64,000 bases of DNA from Verrucomicrobiota bacterium (GTDB taxonomy: Bacteria > Verrucomicrobiota > Verrucomicrobiia > Opitutales > UBA953). Where the stretch lies: NCBI GenBank assembly GCA_030830965.1, contig JAURLX010000030.1, positions 43,310 to 107,309 of the forward strand, given 5' to 3'. Under the pieces are notes generated by a model. That model saw nothing but the letters and a program-made list of their open reading frames with translations. It was not told the DNA's origin and ran no database searches. Positions 26,357-34,672 of the stretch are shown here, in pieces; position 1 is the first letter of the stretch, and the number at the start of each line of letters is the position of its first letter. A program made the position numbers and the translations under genes.

Positions 26357-27886
26357 CTACCCTGCCAGGGTCCTGGACAGCTCGGACTCAAGACGGTCGT
26401 AGGCCGACCGCAGGGACGCGTCAGGTTGCACGATGCCGGGCGCAGGCGCGCAGAAAACCTTCTCCAAATCGGCGAGTTTGGCGCCGCACGCGGCATGGGC
26501 AGCCCGAATCGCGGCGCCGAGGGCGGCGGAATCGGACACCACCAGCCTGACAACGGGCGCACCGAAGACGTCCGCGAAGACCTGGGCGACGGCCGGATTC
26601 TCGGAGGCGCCGCCGGTCAGCAGGAGCTCGGTGGTGGGCGTCCCGACCCAACGGCTGTGCAGACGCAGGCTGAGCGCCTGCCCCTCCACGGCCGCACGGG
26701 GCAGCGCAGCGACATCCACCGGCGCCCCGACATGGATTCGTCCGGCAGGCCGGCGAGGCGTGATCTCGGGCTCCTCCATCGGGAGGACAGCGCCCCTCGC
26801 GGCGGGCGCGGCGCTGACGGCGGCGGAGAAGGCGGCCCAGTCGGACAGCCCGCACTCCCTGCGCACAGCCTCGCGGGCGAGGGATCCGTTACGGACGCAG
26901 ACAAGGCTCATGCTGCCGCCGAGGGGGTTGCCGAAGGCGTGGCCGAGGCCGGCGGCGTCGGTGCGAATGCCGGCGATCGCGGCGAACAGCGTGTCGCTGG
27001 TGCCCAGACTGATGACAACCTTGCCCGGACGGGCGGCGCCCATGCCGACGAGGCTGGAGGGATTGTCGCCCGTGCCGATCACCACTTGGCAGCGCGGCGA
27101 GAATCCGTGGCGGGCGACGAAGTATCCGGAGATCGGTCCGGCGAGCGTGGCGCCCGGACGGACGGATGGAAGGCGCGAGGCGAGGCCAGGCGCCGTGGCG
27201 GCCAGCGCGGCGGGCGACCATTCTCCCGTCCTGATATCCATGAGGTTCATCCCCGCGCCGTCACCGGTGTCGATGGCGGCGTCGCGGCCGGCGAGGACCG
27301 AGGCGAAGAAAGACGAGACGAGGTGAACGCGGCGCGTGCGCTCCCAGCCGGCGGGATCGGTCTTGGCGAAGCGTCGGATCTGCGGGCCCGTGAAGCGCGG
27401 CGTCGTGACGCTGCCGGTCAGCCCACAGACCTCGCCGTCCCCGCCCAGAGCCACGGCGATCTCCCGGCATTCCTCGGCGGTGGAGGAGTCCATCCAGATC
27501 GGCGAAGTGCGACGGGAGAGGACCGGGGCGAACTTCGCGGAAAGCGCGCGCGACGGATCGGCGTCGCCGAGCGCGTCCTCGTAGCCCGCGGCCAGATAGA
27601 CGCTGCCGTGCTGCTGTCCCGAGACCGAGACCGCCTCGACCTGCGAGAGGTCCGTCAGCTTGGCCAGGCGGGCGAGCGCAAGCTCCAGTCCGTCGAGCCA
27701 GAGGAGCGGGTCGGCGTGGACTTCGCCGCCCTTCCCGCCCCGGATGAATCCTTCAGGATGGCCGCGGTCGGGAAAGTCGGGCCCGAAGGCCGCACGGGCA
27801 CGGGCCAGGGTCGTGCCCGCGACGGTGTCGAGCACGAGCGCGGTCGCGCTCTGCGTGGACAGGTCGAGGCCGAGGACCCTGGCCAT
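26357..27886 (-). CDS. xylB: Xylulokinase
   Basis: 509 aa FGGY-family kinase that phosphorylates D-xylulose. Motifs include VLGLDLSTQSATALVLD (phosphate 1), VSVSGQQHGSVYL, SPIWMDSSTAEE, VVIGTGDNPSSLVGMG, KVVISLGTSDTLFA and LLTGGASENPAVAQVFADVF (adenosine/phosphate 2). Its length fits the family. It starts 3 nt after xylA, so the two are cotranscribed. The assignment is strengthened by the xylA neighbour; without it another FGGY substrate would be possible. Confidence 0.92.
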   Translation of the reverse strand: MARVLGLDLSTQSATALVLDTVAGTTLARARAAFGPDFPDRGHPEGFIRGGKGGEVHADPLLWLDGLELALARLAKLTDLSQVEAVSVSGQQHGSVYLAAGYEDALGDADPSRALSAKFAPVLSRRTSPIWMDSSTAEECREIAVALGGDGEVCGLTGSVTTPRFTGPQIRRFAKTDPAGWERTRRVHLVSSFFASVLAGRDAAIDTGDGAGMNLMDIRTGEWSPAALAATAPGLASRLPSVRPGATLAGPISGYFVARHGFSPRCQVVIGTGDNPSSLVGMGAARPGKVVISLGTSDTLFAAIAGIRTDAAGLGHAFGNPLGGSMSLVCVRNGSLAREAVRRECGLSDWAAFSAAVSAAPAARGAVLPMEEPEITPRRPAGRIHVGAPVDVAALPRAAVEGQALSLRLHSRWVGTPTTELLLTGGASENPAVAQVFADVFGAPVVRLVVSDSAALGAAIRAAHAACGAKLADLEKVFCAPAPGIVQPDASLRSAYDRLESELSRTLAG

Positions 27887-27889
27887 GGC

Positions 27890-29203
27890 TCAGCGGACGT
27901 ACTCGTTGATGAGGTTCTCGAGCATCTCCTGCCGTCCCGAGTCGAGACGGGGCGGCTTGATGCCCTGCGCGTAGGCGTCGAGCTGGGCGAGGGTGACCTT
28001 GCCGGACTCGACCTTGCGGCCGATGCCCGAATCCCAGGAGGCGTAGCGCCTGTCCACGAATCGGTCGAGGCGGCCGTCTCGGATGATGGCGTCGGCGATC
28101 TTAAGCCCGCGCGCGAAGGCGTCCATGCCGCCGATATGGGCGTGGAAGAGGTCGGCCGGCTCGTGAGACTCGCGGCGGCGCTTGGCGTCGAAGTTGAGGC
28201 CGCCGGTCGTGAAGCCGCCCATCTTGAGGATGCGCAGCATGATGTTGGTCGTCAGGTAGAGGTCGGTCGGGAACTGGTCGGTGTCCCAGCCGATGAGGGT
28301 GTCGCCGCGGTTCGCGTCCACCGAGCCCAGCGCGCCGGCGGCGATCGCGACCTCCATCTCGTGTTCCATCGTGTGCCCCGCGAGGGTGGCGTGGTTGGTC
28401 TCGAGGTTCAGCTTGAAGTGCTTGAGCAGCCCGTGCTCGCGGAGGAAGTTCAGGCAGGCCGCCGCGTCGGAGTCATACTGGTGGGTGGAGGGCTCGCGGG
28501 GCTTGGGTTCGATGTAGAACTGGCCCTTGAAGCCGATCTTGCGGGCGTGCTCGACGGACAGGTGCAGCAGCGCGGCGAGGTGCTCCAGCTCGCGCTTCAT
28601 GTCGGTGTTCAGCAGCGAGGCGTAGCCCTCCCGGCCGCCCCAGAACACGTAGCCCTCGCCGCCGAGGGCCTTGGTGGCCTCGAGGGCGTGGCGGACCTGG
28701 CTGGCCGCGTAGGCGAAGACGTCGGCGCTGGGCGAGGTGGCGGCGCCCTGCGCGTAGCGCGGGTGGGCGAACAGACAGGCGGTGCCCCACAGGAGCCTGC
28801 GTCCGCTGGCCTTCTGGTGCGCCTTCAGCTCCTTGACGACCCGTGCGAGGTTAGCGTGGGTCTCCTTGAGCGTGGCGCCCTCGGGGGCGACGTCCCGGTC
28901 ATGGAAGCAGTAATAGTCGATGCCGCACTTCTCGAGGAACTCGAAGAACACCGGGACGCGGCGCAGGGCGTTGTCGAGTGAGTCGGAGCCGTCATCCCAG
29001 GGCATGAGCGCGGTGCCCGCGCCGAAGGGGTCGGCGAGACCGTTGCGCATCACGTGCCAGTAGGCGGCCGCGAACCGGAAGTGATCCTTCATCCTCCTGC
29101 CGGCGACCTTCTGGTTTGCGTCGTAATGCTTGAAGGCGAAGGGATTCCTGGACTTGGGGCCCTCGTACTTGATGACGGGGACGTTGGGGAAGTGCTGCGG
29201 CAT
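27890..29203 (-). CDS. xylA: Xylose isomerase
   Basis: 437 aa class II xylose isomerase interconverting D-xylose and D-xylulose. [18 protein letters not shown] carries the catalytic His-Asp pair, [16 protein letters not shown] is the conserved WGGREGY motif, [20 protein letters not shown] the metal-binding Glu/Lys region, and [13 protein letters not shown] the final substrate motif. First gene of the minus-strand operon xylA-xylB-TIM barrel-Gfo/Idh-Gfo/Idh. The start is preceded by AAGCCCGCC. No xylose regulator (XylR) or transporter lies beside it. Confidence 0.96.
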   Translation of the reverse strand: MPQHFPNVPVIKYEGPKSRNPFAFKHYDANQKVAGRRMKDHFRFAAAYWHVMRNGLADPFGAGTALMPWDDGSDSLDNALRRVPVFFEFLEKCGIDYYCFHDRDVAPEGATLKETHANLARVVKELKAHQKASGRRLLWGTACLFAHPRYAQGAATSPSADVFAYAASQVRHALEATKALGGEGYVFWGGREGYASLLNTDMKRELEHLAALLHLSVEHARKIGFKGQFYIEPKPREPSTHQYDSDAAACLNFLREHGLLKHFKLNLETNHATLAGHTMEHEMEVAIAAGALGSVDANRGDTLIGWDTDQFPTDLYLTTNIMLRILKMGGFTTGGLNFDAKRRRESHEPADLFHAHIGGMDAFARGLKIADAIIRDGRLDRFVDRRYASWDSGIGRKVESGKVTLAQLDAYAQGIKPPRLDSGRQEMLENLINEYVR

Positions 29204-29343
29204 GGCGGGCTTGATTGGAGGAGCGACACTTTTGCCACCCCGCCGGAGGTTGCCAAGTTAAAGCGGGCCGAGGCGTGGTATCCTAACGACATGGCCGGCC
29301 GAGCGCGCTTGCGCGGCCGTCCCCCATGGTCCACGATGGGGCG

Positions 29344-30186
29344 ATGGATGTCGTCCGCACCGTGCCCGAGCTGCGCAAGGCCGTGGCCGCCGCGAAGGCG
29401 GCCGGGAGCGTCGTCGGCCTGGTGCCGACCATGGGCTGCCTGCATGAAGGCCATCTGGCGCTGATCCGGCGGGCCGGGCGAGATTGCGGATGGGTGGCGG
29501 CGAGCGTCTTCGTGAACCCGACCCAGTTCGGCCCCGGCGAGGATTTCGCACGATACCCCCGCGCGCTCAAGGAGGACCTCGCCGCCTGCCGGGCGGCGGG
29601 TGCCTCGCTGGTCTTCGCACCAGAGCCGGAGGACTTCTACCCCGAGGGCGCCTCGACATGGGTCGAGGAGACGGCGGTGTCGCAGGGGCTCTGCGGCGAG
29701 TTCCGTCCGGGACACTTCCGTGGGGTCGCCACGGTGGTGGCGATGCTCTTCAACGCCGTCCAGCCCGACATCGCGGTGTTCGGACGCAAGGACCTGCAGC
29801 AACTGGCCGTCATCCGGCGCATGGCGCGGGACCTGCACATGCCCGTCGCGATCGTGGCGCATGAGACCGTGCGCGAGGCCGACGGCCTGGCCATGAGCTC
29901 CCGCAACCGCTACCTCTCGGCCGAAGACCGCCTCCGCGCGCGGATCGTACCCGAGGCCTTGGCCGCGGCCCGGGCGGCGGTCGCAGCGGGCGAAGGCTCG
30001 GCGGAGAAAGTGCGGGCAGCGGCCCTCGGGCGGCTGTCACGGGAGCCGGCGTTCAAGGTGCAGTACTGCGTGGTGGCCGACGCCGAGACCCTGCGTCCGG
30101 TCGGGCACGTGACCGCCGGCCGCACGGTCGTCGCGTTGGCCGGCCACCTGGGCGCGACCCGCCTAATCGACAACTGCGACCTCTGA
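29344..30186 (+). CDS. panC: Pantoate-beta-alanine ligase
   Basis: Pantothenate synthetase of 280 aa. GLVPTMGCLHEGHLALIRRA (PTMGxLHxGH), VFVNPTQFGPGEDFARYPR and DGLAMSSRNRYLS are all diagnostic; FGRKDLQQLAVIRRM contains the ATP-site lysine region. It joins pantoate and beta-alanine using ATP. The start at 29344 (MDVVRTVPELRKA) was chosen because it gives the usual N terminus; ATG 29326 would add six residues. Divergent from xylA with about 140 nt between. Confidence 0.94.
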   Translation: MDVVRTVPELRKAVAAAKAAGSVVGLVPTMGCLHEGHLALIRRAGRDCGWVAASVFVNPTQFGPGEDFARYPRALKEDLAACRAAGASLVFAPEPEDFYPEGASTWVEETAVSQGLCGEFRPGHFRGVATVVAMLFNAVQPDIAVFGRKDLQQLAVIRRMARDLHMPVAIVAHETVREADGLAMSSRNRYLSAEDRLRARIVPEALAAARAAVAAGEGSAEKVRAAALGRLSREPAFKVQYCVVADAETLRPVGHVTAGRTVVALAGHLGATRLIDNCDL

Positions 30187-30188
30187 CT

Positions 30189-31070
30189 TCAGCGGAGGCA
30201 GAGGAAGACCGCGCCGAGCAGCAGCACCGCGCCGAGCAGCCGGCGGAACATGATCGCCGCGCCCACCTCCCGCTCCGTGTTGGCGAACCAATGGCCGACG
30301 GCCCAGACCAGCGCCACGCTCCAGAGCCCGCGAGTGTTGTAGAGGACGTTGGTCACGGTCACCTCATGGAAGACGCCGATGCTGTAGGCGACCCCCATGG
30401 CCTGGACGGCGAGGAACGTCGCGCCGGGGACGGCCCACGCCAGGGAACGGCGAGGCAGGGAGAGGAGGCCGCCGTCGAAGAACGGGACGAGGCCGAAGGA
30501 GAGCACGGCGACCGTGAGGAACATGACCGGCCCGAAATGGCCGAAGTGGAAGGCCGGGACCCAGTGCTGCTGCATCACGTCGGTGGCGGCGAAGGCGATC
30601 GCGGCCATAAACGCAAAGACCACGCTCACGAGCATACGGCTCCGGTTGGCGCGCCACTCCCCGCCCAGCAGGGCCAACGCCACGCTGGTCAGCAGCGTGG
30701 CGGTCCAGAGCGCCGAAGTGAGCTCCTCGCCGCCCGACAGGTGCACGAAGAGCGCGACGAAGACCACCTTGGTCCCCAGCACGGGCGTGGAGATCGACAC
30801 GTCGCCGCGGCTGATGGCGACGAAGGTCAGGACTTGGCCGACGAAAAAGGCGACCCCGGCCAGGACGGCGTGACCCACGTTCTCCCAGCTGAAGGCGTGG
30901 CCGCCGAAGGCGAACCAGCTCTGGAAGGCCAAGGCCGTCACCATGTTCACGAGGAACACCACGCGCCAAGGGCTCCGCTCCCCCTCCATGCCCCGCTTGA
31001 GCATGAGCGCCGCGACCGCGTATCCGACGGCGGAAAGCAGCGGAATGGCGGTGGCGGCGGCGGTGCGCAT
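30189..31070 (-). CDS. EamA/DMT superfamily permease
   Basis: 293 aa with about ten hydrophobic segments in two repeats, the usual size for drug/metabolite transporters. The first helix starts right at the N terminus (MRTAAATAIPLLSAVGYAVA), which favours the start at 31070 over the longer open frame upstream. SISTPVLGTKVVFVALFVHL and EVTVTNVLYNTRGLWSVALVW resemble the helix 4 and 9 regions (often xxPxxxxxxxxxxxxE). The substrate is unknown. Convergent with panC with a 2-nt gap. Confidence 0.8.
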   Translation of the reverse strand: MRTAAATAIPLLSAVGYAVAALMLKRGMEGERSPWRVVFLVNMVTALAFQSWFAFGGHAFSWENVGHAVLAGVAFFVGQVLTFVAISRGDVSISTPVLGTKVVFVALFVHLSGGEELTSALWTATLLTSVALALLGGEWRANRSRMLVSVVFAFMAAIAFAATDVMQQHWVPAFHFGHFGPVMFLTVAVLSFGLVPFFDGGLLSLPRRSLAWAVPGATFLAVQAMGVAYSIGVFHEVTVTNVLYNTRGLWSVALVWAVGHWFANTEREVGAAIMFRRLLGAVLLLGAVFLCLR

Positions 31071-31166
31071 GCGAGATTTCGAGCCAAAGGCCCGCGACGG
31101 GTCGTTGGCGAGCCAGAACCCCCGACCTGCCTTGCCTAGTGACTGGCGGCATGGCAGAGTCACCCC

Positions 31167-32987
31167 ATGGGGCAATACGCATACAAGGCCGAGACTCTGG
31201 CGCCTGTGCAGGAGGCCCTCATGGACCAGTTCCTCGCCGACCTTCACCATGTGCAGGAGCCGGTTCTGATGCGTCTCGCCAACCTCACGGCCGGGGGCTG
31301 GCGGCACTCCAAGATCTTCCTCAAGAACGCCCGCCGGATCTTCGCCGCGCGCAAGGAGCACCTGCAATCGGACCTGCTCCTGGTGGGCCCCTCCATCCCC
31401 TGGAACCGGACCCTGCTTGCCCTGGGCCGGAAAGGACTGCTGGACAAGGCAGACCGCATCGCCGAGGTCATCGGCGGGCGCCGGGCGGCCCTCCTCTGCC
31501 TGATGCACAACGGGCAGGCCAGGTCCAAGGAAGAGGCGCTACCGGGTGATCTGCCCGTCAAGCTGGCCTCGCTCGGAAAGACGCAGACAGGAAAGCCCGA
31601 CAAGGAGGCCCTCGCGGGCCTGACCACGGAGGAGGGTGATCACGAAGGGGATGGGTCGGGCCCCGACGCCCCGCAGGGCGACGTCGGCAAGGTCAGGAAG
31701 CTGATGCAGAGCCTGGAGAGGATGGCGGGCGCGCGGGAGAACGAGATGCGCGCCCTCCGACGGCAGCATGAGAACCAGATGCGCAAGGCCAATCAGGAGC
31801 TGGCCGAACTCAAGGCGCAGGCCGAGGAGGCCTCCCGGGCCGCCTCGGAGCAGAAGGACGCCGCCAAGGCCGATTCCGACTCCCTCAAGGCCAAGCTCGA
31901 TAAGGCGGAGCAGGTCGCCAAATCCCTCCAGATGGACCTCCAGCAGGCCAGGCAGCATGTCAGCCAGAAGGCACGGGAGCTGGCCGAGCAGATGCTCTCG
32001 GAGGAAGTCCGCCCCTGGCTCGCGGACGCACGCCATCTCCAGGCGGCCTCGGACGAGGTCGGCAAACTGAGGCAACTGACGAACGACGCCGTCGAGAAGG
32101 TCCGCCGCGCCCAGCGCGACTCCGACCCCTTCCTCGCCAAGGAGCACGAGCTGCGGCAGGCGATCCCGCAGATGGAGGAGATGCTCCGCCTTCTCCGCCG
32201 CTACCAGCGCACGGCCGGCGAGCCCCTGAAGGAGCTGGTCGAGCTCGAGAAGCGCATCACGGACCACATCGAGAAAGTAAGGTATGAGCTGGAGCGCCGC
32301 GACCACCCCACGGACCCCTTCCTGGAACGCATCTCGGCCAAAATCAACGCCGCCGACGAGCCCGGCCTCCGCGAGATCGAGGCGGCCCTCGCCCTCGCCG
32401 AACGCTCCGGTCTCGTCGACTCGCGCCACGCCGACCTGTACCGCCGCGACCTGCATCGCCGGCGGTCCTACCTGGGCGACCGCAACTTCCATCAGAATAA
32501 GCAGGCGGGCCCGGTGGCGCTGCTGGAGCGGGCGCTCGCCATCGGGGAGCCGGCGCGACTGGCGATCGACGCCAACAACTTCGCCTGTCTGCGCCAGGAC
32601 TTCCTTGGGCTCAAGCTGCAGCCGCGCCGCAACGCGCAGGGCGAATCCCGCTTCATGCTCGACTCGACGGCCCGGCTCAGGGTGGCGCAGCTGATGGAAA
32701 AGCTCGCCGACGACTCGCCCGGACTACTCGTCTGGGTCAGCTTCGACGGCTCGCCCAGCGCCCTCCGGCTGGCCAACCCCCGGGTCAAGGTCACGTTCAG
32801 CCGGGCTGGCGACAAGGCCGACCACGACATCATGGACGTCGTGGCCAAGGACAAGAGCAACGACGGCCCCTGGTTCGTCGTCTCCGACGATGCAGGCGTG
32901 CGCGACGCGGTGATGCGCGAGGGCGCTTACGTGATTTACACGGACGCGCTGGTCAGGCTGCTGGTCACGCGGGGCATCCGCCCCTGA
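31167..32987 (+). CDS. Coiled-coil protein with C-terminal NYN/YacP-like nuclease domain
   Basis: 606 aa in three parts. Residues 1-115 are helical and basic (GGWRHSKIFLKNARRIFAAR) and of unknown fold. Residues about 175-280 are a charged coiled coil, with a further helical rod to about 460. The last 142 residues look like a PIN/NYN domain: LAIDANNFAC (Asp468), VWVSFDGSP (Asp527), SRAGDKADHDIMDVVA (Asp549, Asp552, Asp554) and WFVVSDDAGVRDAV (Asp574, Asp575) follow the order of acidic residues in YacP/Rae1-type endoribonucleases. The combination with a long coiled coil recalls the overall plan of RNase Y, though no KH, HD or transmembrane segment is seen. No signal peptide; probably cytoplasmic. 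Single gene, CACCCC immediately before ATG. Domain call is by motif, not by a search. Confidence 0.65.
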   Translation: MGQYAYKAETLAPVQEALMDQFLADLHHVQEPVLMRLANLTAGGWRHSKIFLKNARRIFAARKEHLQSDLLLVGPSIPWNRTLLALGRKGLLDKADRIAEVIGGRRAALLCLMHNGQARSKEEALPGDLPVKLASLGKTQTGKPDKEALAGLTTEEGDHEGDGSGPDAPQGDVGKVRKLMQSLERMAGARENEMRALRRQHENQMRKANQELAELKAQAEEASRAASEQKDAAKADSDSLKAKLDKAEQVAKSLQMDLQQARQHVSQKARELAEQMLSEEVRPWLADARHLQAASDEVGKLRQLTNDAVEKVRRAQRDSDPFLAKEHELRQAIPQMEEMLRLLRRYQRTAGEPLKELVELEKRITDHIEKVRYELERRDHPTDPFLERISAKINAADEPGLREIEAALALAERSGLVDSRHADLYRRDLHRRRSYLGDRNFHQNKQAGPVALLERALAIGEPARLAIDANNFACLRQDFLGLKLQPRRNAQGESRFMLDSTARLRVAQLMEKLADDSPGLLVWVSFDGSPSALRLANPRVKVTFSRAGDKADHDIMDVVAKDKSNDGPWFVVSDDAGVRDAVMREGAYVIYTDALVRLLVTRGIRP

Positions 32988-32993
32988 CGCCGA

Positions 32994-34070
32994 CTACTTC
33001 TTCTTGCTGGGGGCGGCGGGCGCGGGGTCGGGCAGCACGCCCGCAAAGGACTCGGCGCGCAGCCCGCGGTGGTAGGCGTTGAAGGAGTACTTGCTGGGCT
33101 TCCACGGGACGATCGGCTCGACGGCGGCCTTGGCGGGCACCTCCATCTTGAGACCCCAGAAGACCGCGTTCACTAGCAGGCGGCGCAGGCTCTCGTCTGC
33201 GAGGTCACTCGCGGACGCCATGGTGGTGGTGAAGACGCGGTTGCTCCCGCCGGAAGCGTTGGGGACCTCCCGCGTCCAGGCGACGGCCATGGCGGGCTCA
33301 TTGACGCCCTGCTCCTTCTTGTCGGTGGCGCGCTTCTTGCGTCCGGAACTAGGTTCGTCGGCGGGGGACATGCCTTTGAGCACCAGTCCGCGCAGAAGAA
33401 CCTTGGCGTCGGCGGGAGGGTAGGCCTCGTAGACGTCGGTGTCGGCGAACACGGACCCCACGCCGTTGAGCAAAGGGCTACCCTCGGCGCCGGGCTCGAC
33501 GGCGGAACGGCAAGCCTCGAACTTGTGCCGACCCCAATGGGAGACCCAGCTCTCGCCGAGCACCTTGCGGCCGAAGCCTCCGGACGCGTTCCAGTTGTAC
33601 CAGGCCTGCGGACTGTCCTTAGGGATGCCGCTGAAGGCGTGGGTGCTCGTGCGGGTAGCCACGATCGGCACGCCGCGCCTCAGGGCCGCATCGAAGCGCG
33701 CGAGGGCGTCGGCGTTCCAAGATCGGAAGCGGAGCCCGAGCACGAGGGCATCCGCGGAGTCAAGGGCCTCGGGACGACCGAGGGACTTCTGGTTGTTGGG
33801 ATTGATGACGCCGTCGTCGTGGGAGAAGAGCACGGTGCAGCGGAAGCCATGCCTCTCGGACAGGATCCGGGCGAGCATCGGCATCGATTCCTCCGAGCGA
33901 TACTCCTCATCCCCGGCGAGCAGAACGACATGCCGACCCGCACCAGAGCCCTTGCCGGCGGGAAACTCAAGCCAGCCCGGACCGGCCGTGAAGTCGGCTG
34001 AACGCAGGGGGGCGGAGCATGCGAGGAAGGCAAGCGCAGGAAGGGACAGAAGGAGATTTCGTCGGTTCAT
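32994..34070 (-). CDS. Exported ThuA-like (trehalose utilisation-type) domain protein
   Basis: 358 aa with an N-terminal signal (MNRRNLLLSLPALAFLACSA; a Cys follows the hydrophobic stretch, but the lipobox is poor). The body from HVVLLAGDEEYRSEESMPML to GVPIVATRTSTHAFSG follows the ThuA/class I glutamine amidotransferase-like fold: a strand ending in a loop, then a DALVLGLRFRSW segment. The C-terminal region ends in a Lys tail. ThuA-like proteins are common beside exported sugar hydrolases in this phylum, but their reaction is unproved. Convergent with the coiled-coil gene, 6 nt apart. Confidence 0.7.
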   Translation of the reverse strand: MNRRNLLLSLPALAFLACSAPLRSADFTAGPGWLEFPAGKGSGAGRHVVLLAGDEEYRSEESMPMLARILSERHGFRCTVLFSHDDGVINPNNQKSLGRPEALDSADALVLGLRFRSWNADALARFDAALRRGVPIVATRTSTHAFSGIPKDSPQAWYNWNASGGFGRKVLGESWVSHWGRHKFEACRSAVEPGAEGSPLLNGVGSVFADTDVYEAYPPADAKVLLRGLVLKGMSPADEPSSGRKKRATDKKEQGVNEPAMAVAWTREVPNASGGSNRVFTTTMASASDLADESLRRLLVNAVFWGLKMEVPAKAAVEPIVPWKPSKYSFNAYHRGLRAESFAGVLPDPAPAAPSKKK

Positions 34071-34128
34071 GGGGTGCGCCCGAAGATGCCCCGACGGCGC
34101 CCTTTTACAAGCGTCCAGTCCCGCTGAC

Positions 34129-34581
34129 TCAGCGACCCCGCGCGAGCGGATCTGGCCGCTCGACGAGCCGCCGCCCGTCGGAGTAGACGGTGACGCGGTT
34201 GCCGAGCGAGTCGACGCGGGTCGTGGCGGTGACGCCGGTGCTGAAGCGAGTGACCGTCTGACCGAGCGAGTCTACGCGGGCGGTGGCGGTGGTCCCGTCG
34301 CTGTAGCGCACGCTGGAGCCGCCGAGGGAGTCGGGCCGCACGGAGGCGGTGCGGCCGTCGCTGAACCTAACGCTCGCCACGCCGAGCGAATCGGTGCGGC
34401 AGACGGCTTGGGCGCCGGTGCTGAAACGCGAGACGCTTGCGCCAAGCGAATCCTTGCGCGTGACCACGGTCACGGTGACCGCCTTCTCGCCCACGAAGGC
34501 GGGCGGCGGTGCGGGGCGGGCCTGCGTGGGCTGCGCGGCGCCCAGCGTGAAGACCAGCAGCAGCGGGGTCATGAGACGCAT
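34129..34581 (-). CDS. Small exported protein with five tandem 20-residue repeats
   Basis: 150 aa. A signal peptide (MRLMTPLLLVFTLGAAQPTQA) is followed by a short Pro-rich spacer and five repeats of exactly 20 residues starting with DSLG at residues 44, 64, 84, 104 and 124. Each repeat has the pattern DSLGxxVxRFS(T/D)GxxAxxRx, with two short beta-strand-like stretches separated by a turn (SDG or STG), recalling YD/Rhs-type or other beta-strand repeats. I cannot name the family. It is transcribed after, but separated by a terminator from, the DUF1501 gene upstream. Confidence 0.7.
   Translation of the reverse strand: MRLMTPLLLVFTLGAAQPTQARPAPPPAFVGEKAVTVTVVTRKDSLGASVSRFSTGAQAVCRTDSLGVASVRFSDGRTASVRPDSLGGSSVRYSDGTTATARVDSLGQTVTRFSTGVTATTRVDSLGNRVTVYSDGRRLVERPDPLARGR
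34153..34452 (-). repeat. Five tandem 60-bp coding repeats
   Basis: This span encodes the five 20-residue DSLG repeats. The period is exactly 60 bp, and the DNA sequences have diverged, so the array is not a simple recent expansion. Confidence 0.8.
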
Positions 34582-34619
34582 TATCCCCGGGAGACGGATA
34601 CTGGCAAGCGCCGCCGACG

Positions 34620-34649
34620 AAAAGGGGCGGGGCCGTGAAGCCCCGCCCC
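34620..34649 (-). terminator. Terminator of the DUF1501/PSD1 unit
   Basis: A 10-bp perfect stem, GGGGCGGGGC/GCCCCGCCCC, with loop CGTGAA is followed on the minus strand by TTTT. It lies 24 nt past the DUF1501 stop. Confidence 0.88.
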
Positions 34650-34672
34650 TTGGCGAAAAGACCCTCGCCGTC

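Noticed and set aside
32994..34070. Lipoprotein signal of the ThuA-like protein
   Set aside because: A Cys follows the hydrophobic stretch, but the residue at -3 is Phe and the box is poor; I kept it as a plain signal peptide.
34153..34452. CRISPR array
   Set aside because: The 60-bp period is coding, in frame, and units are diverged throughout; no unique spacers alternate with identical repeats.
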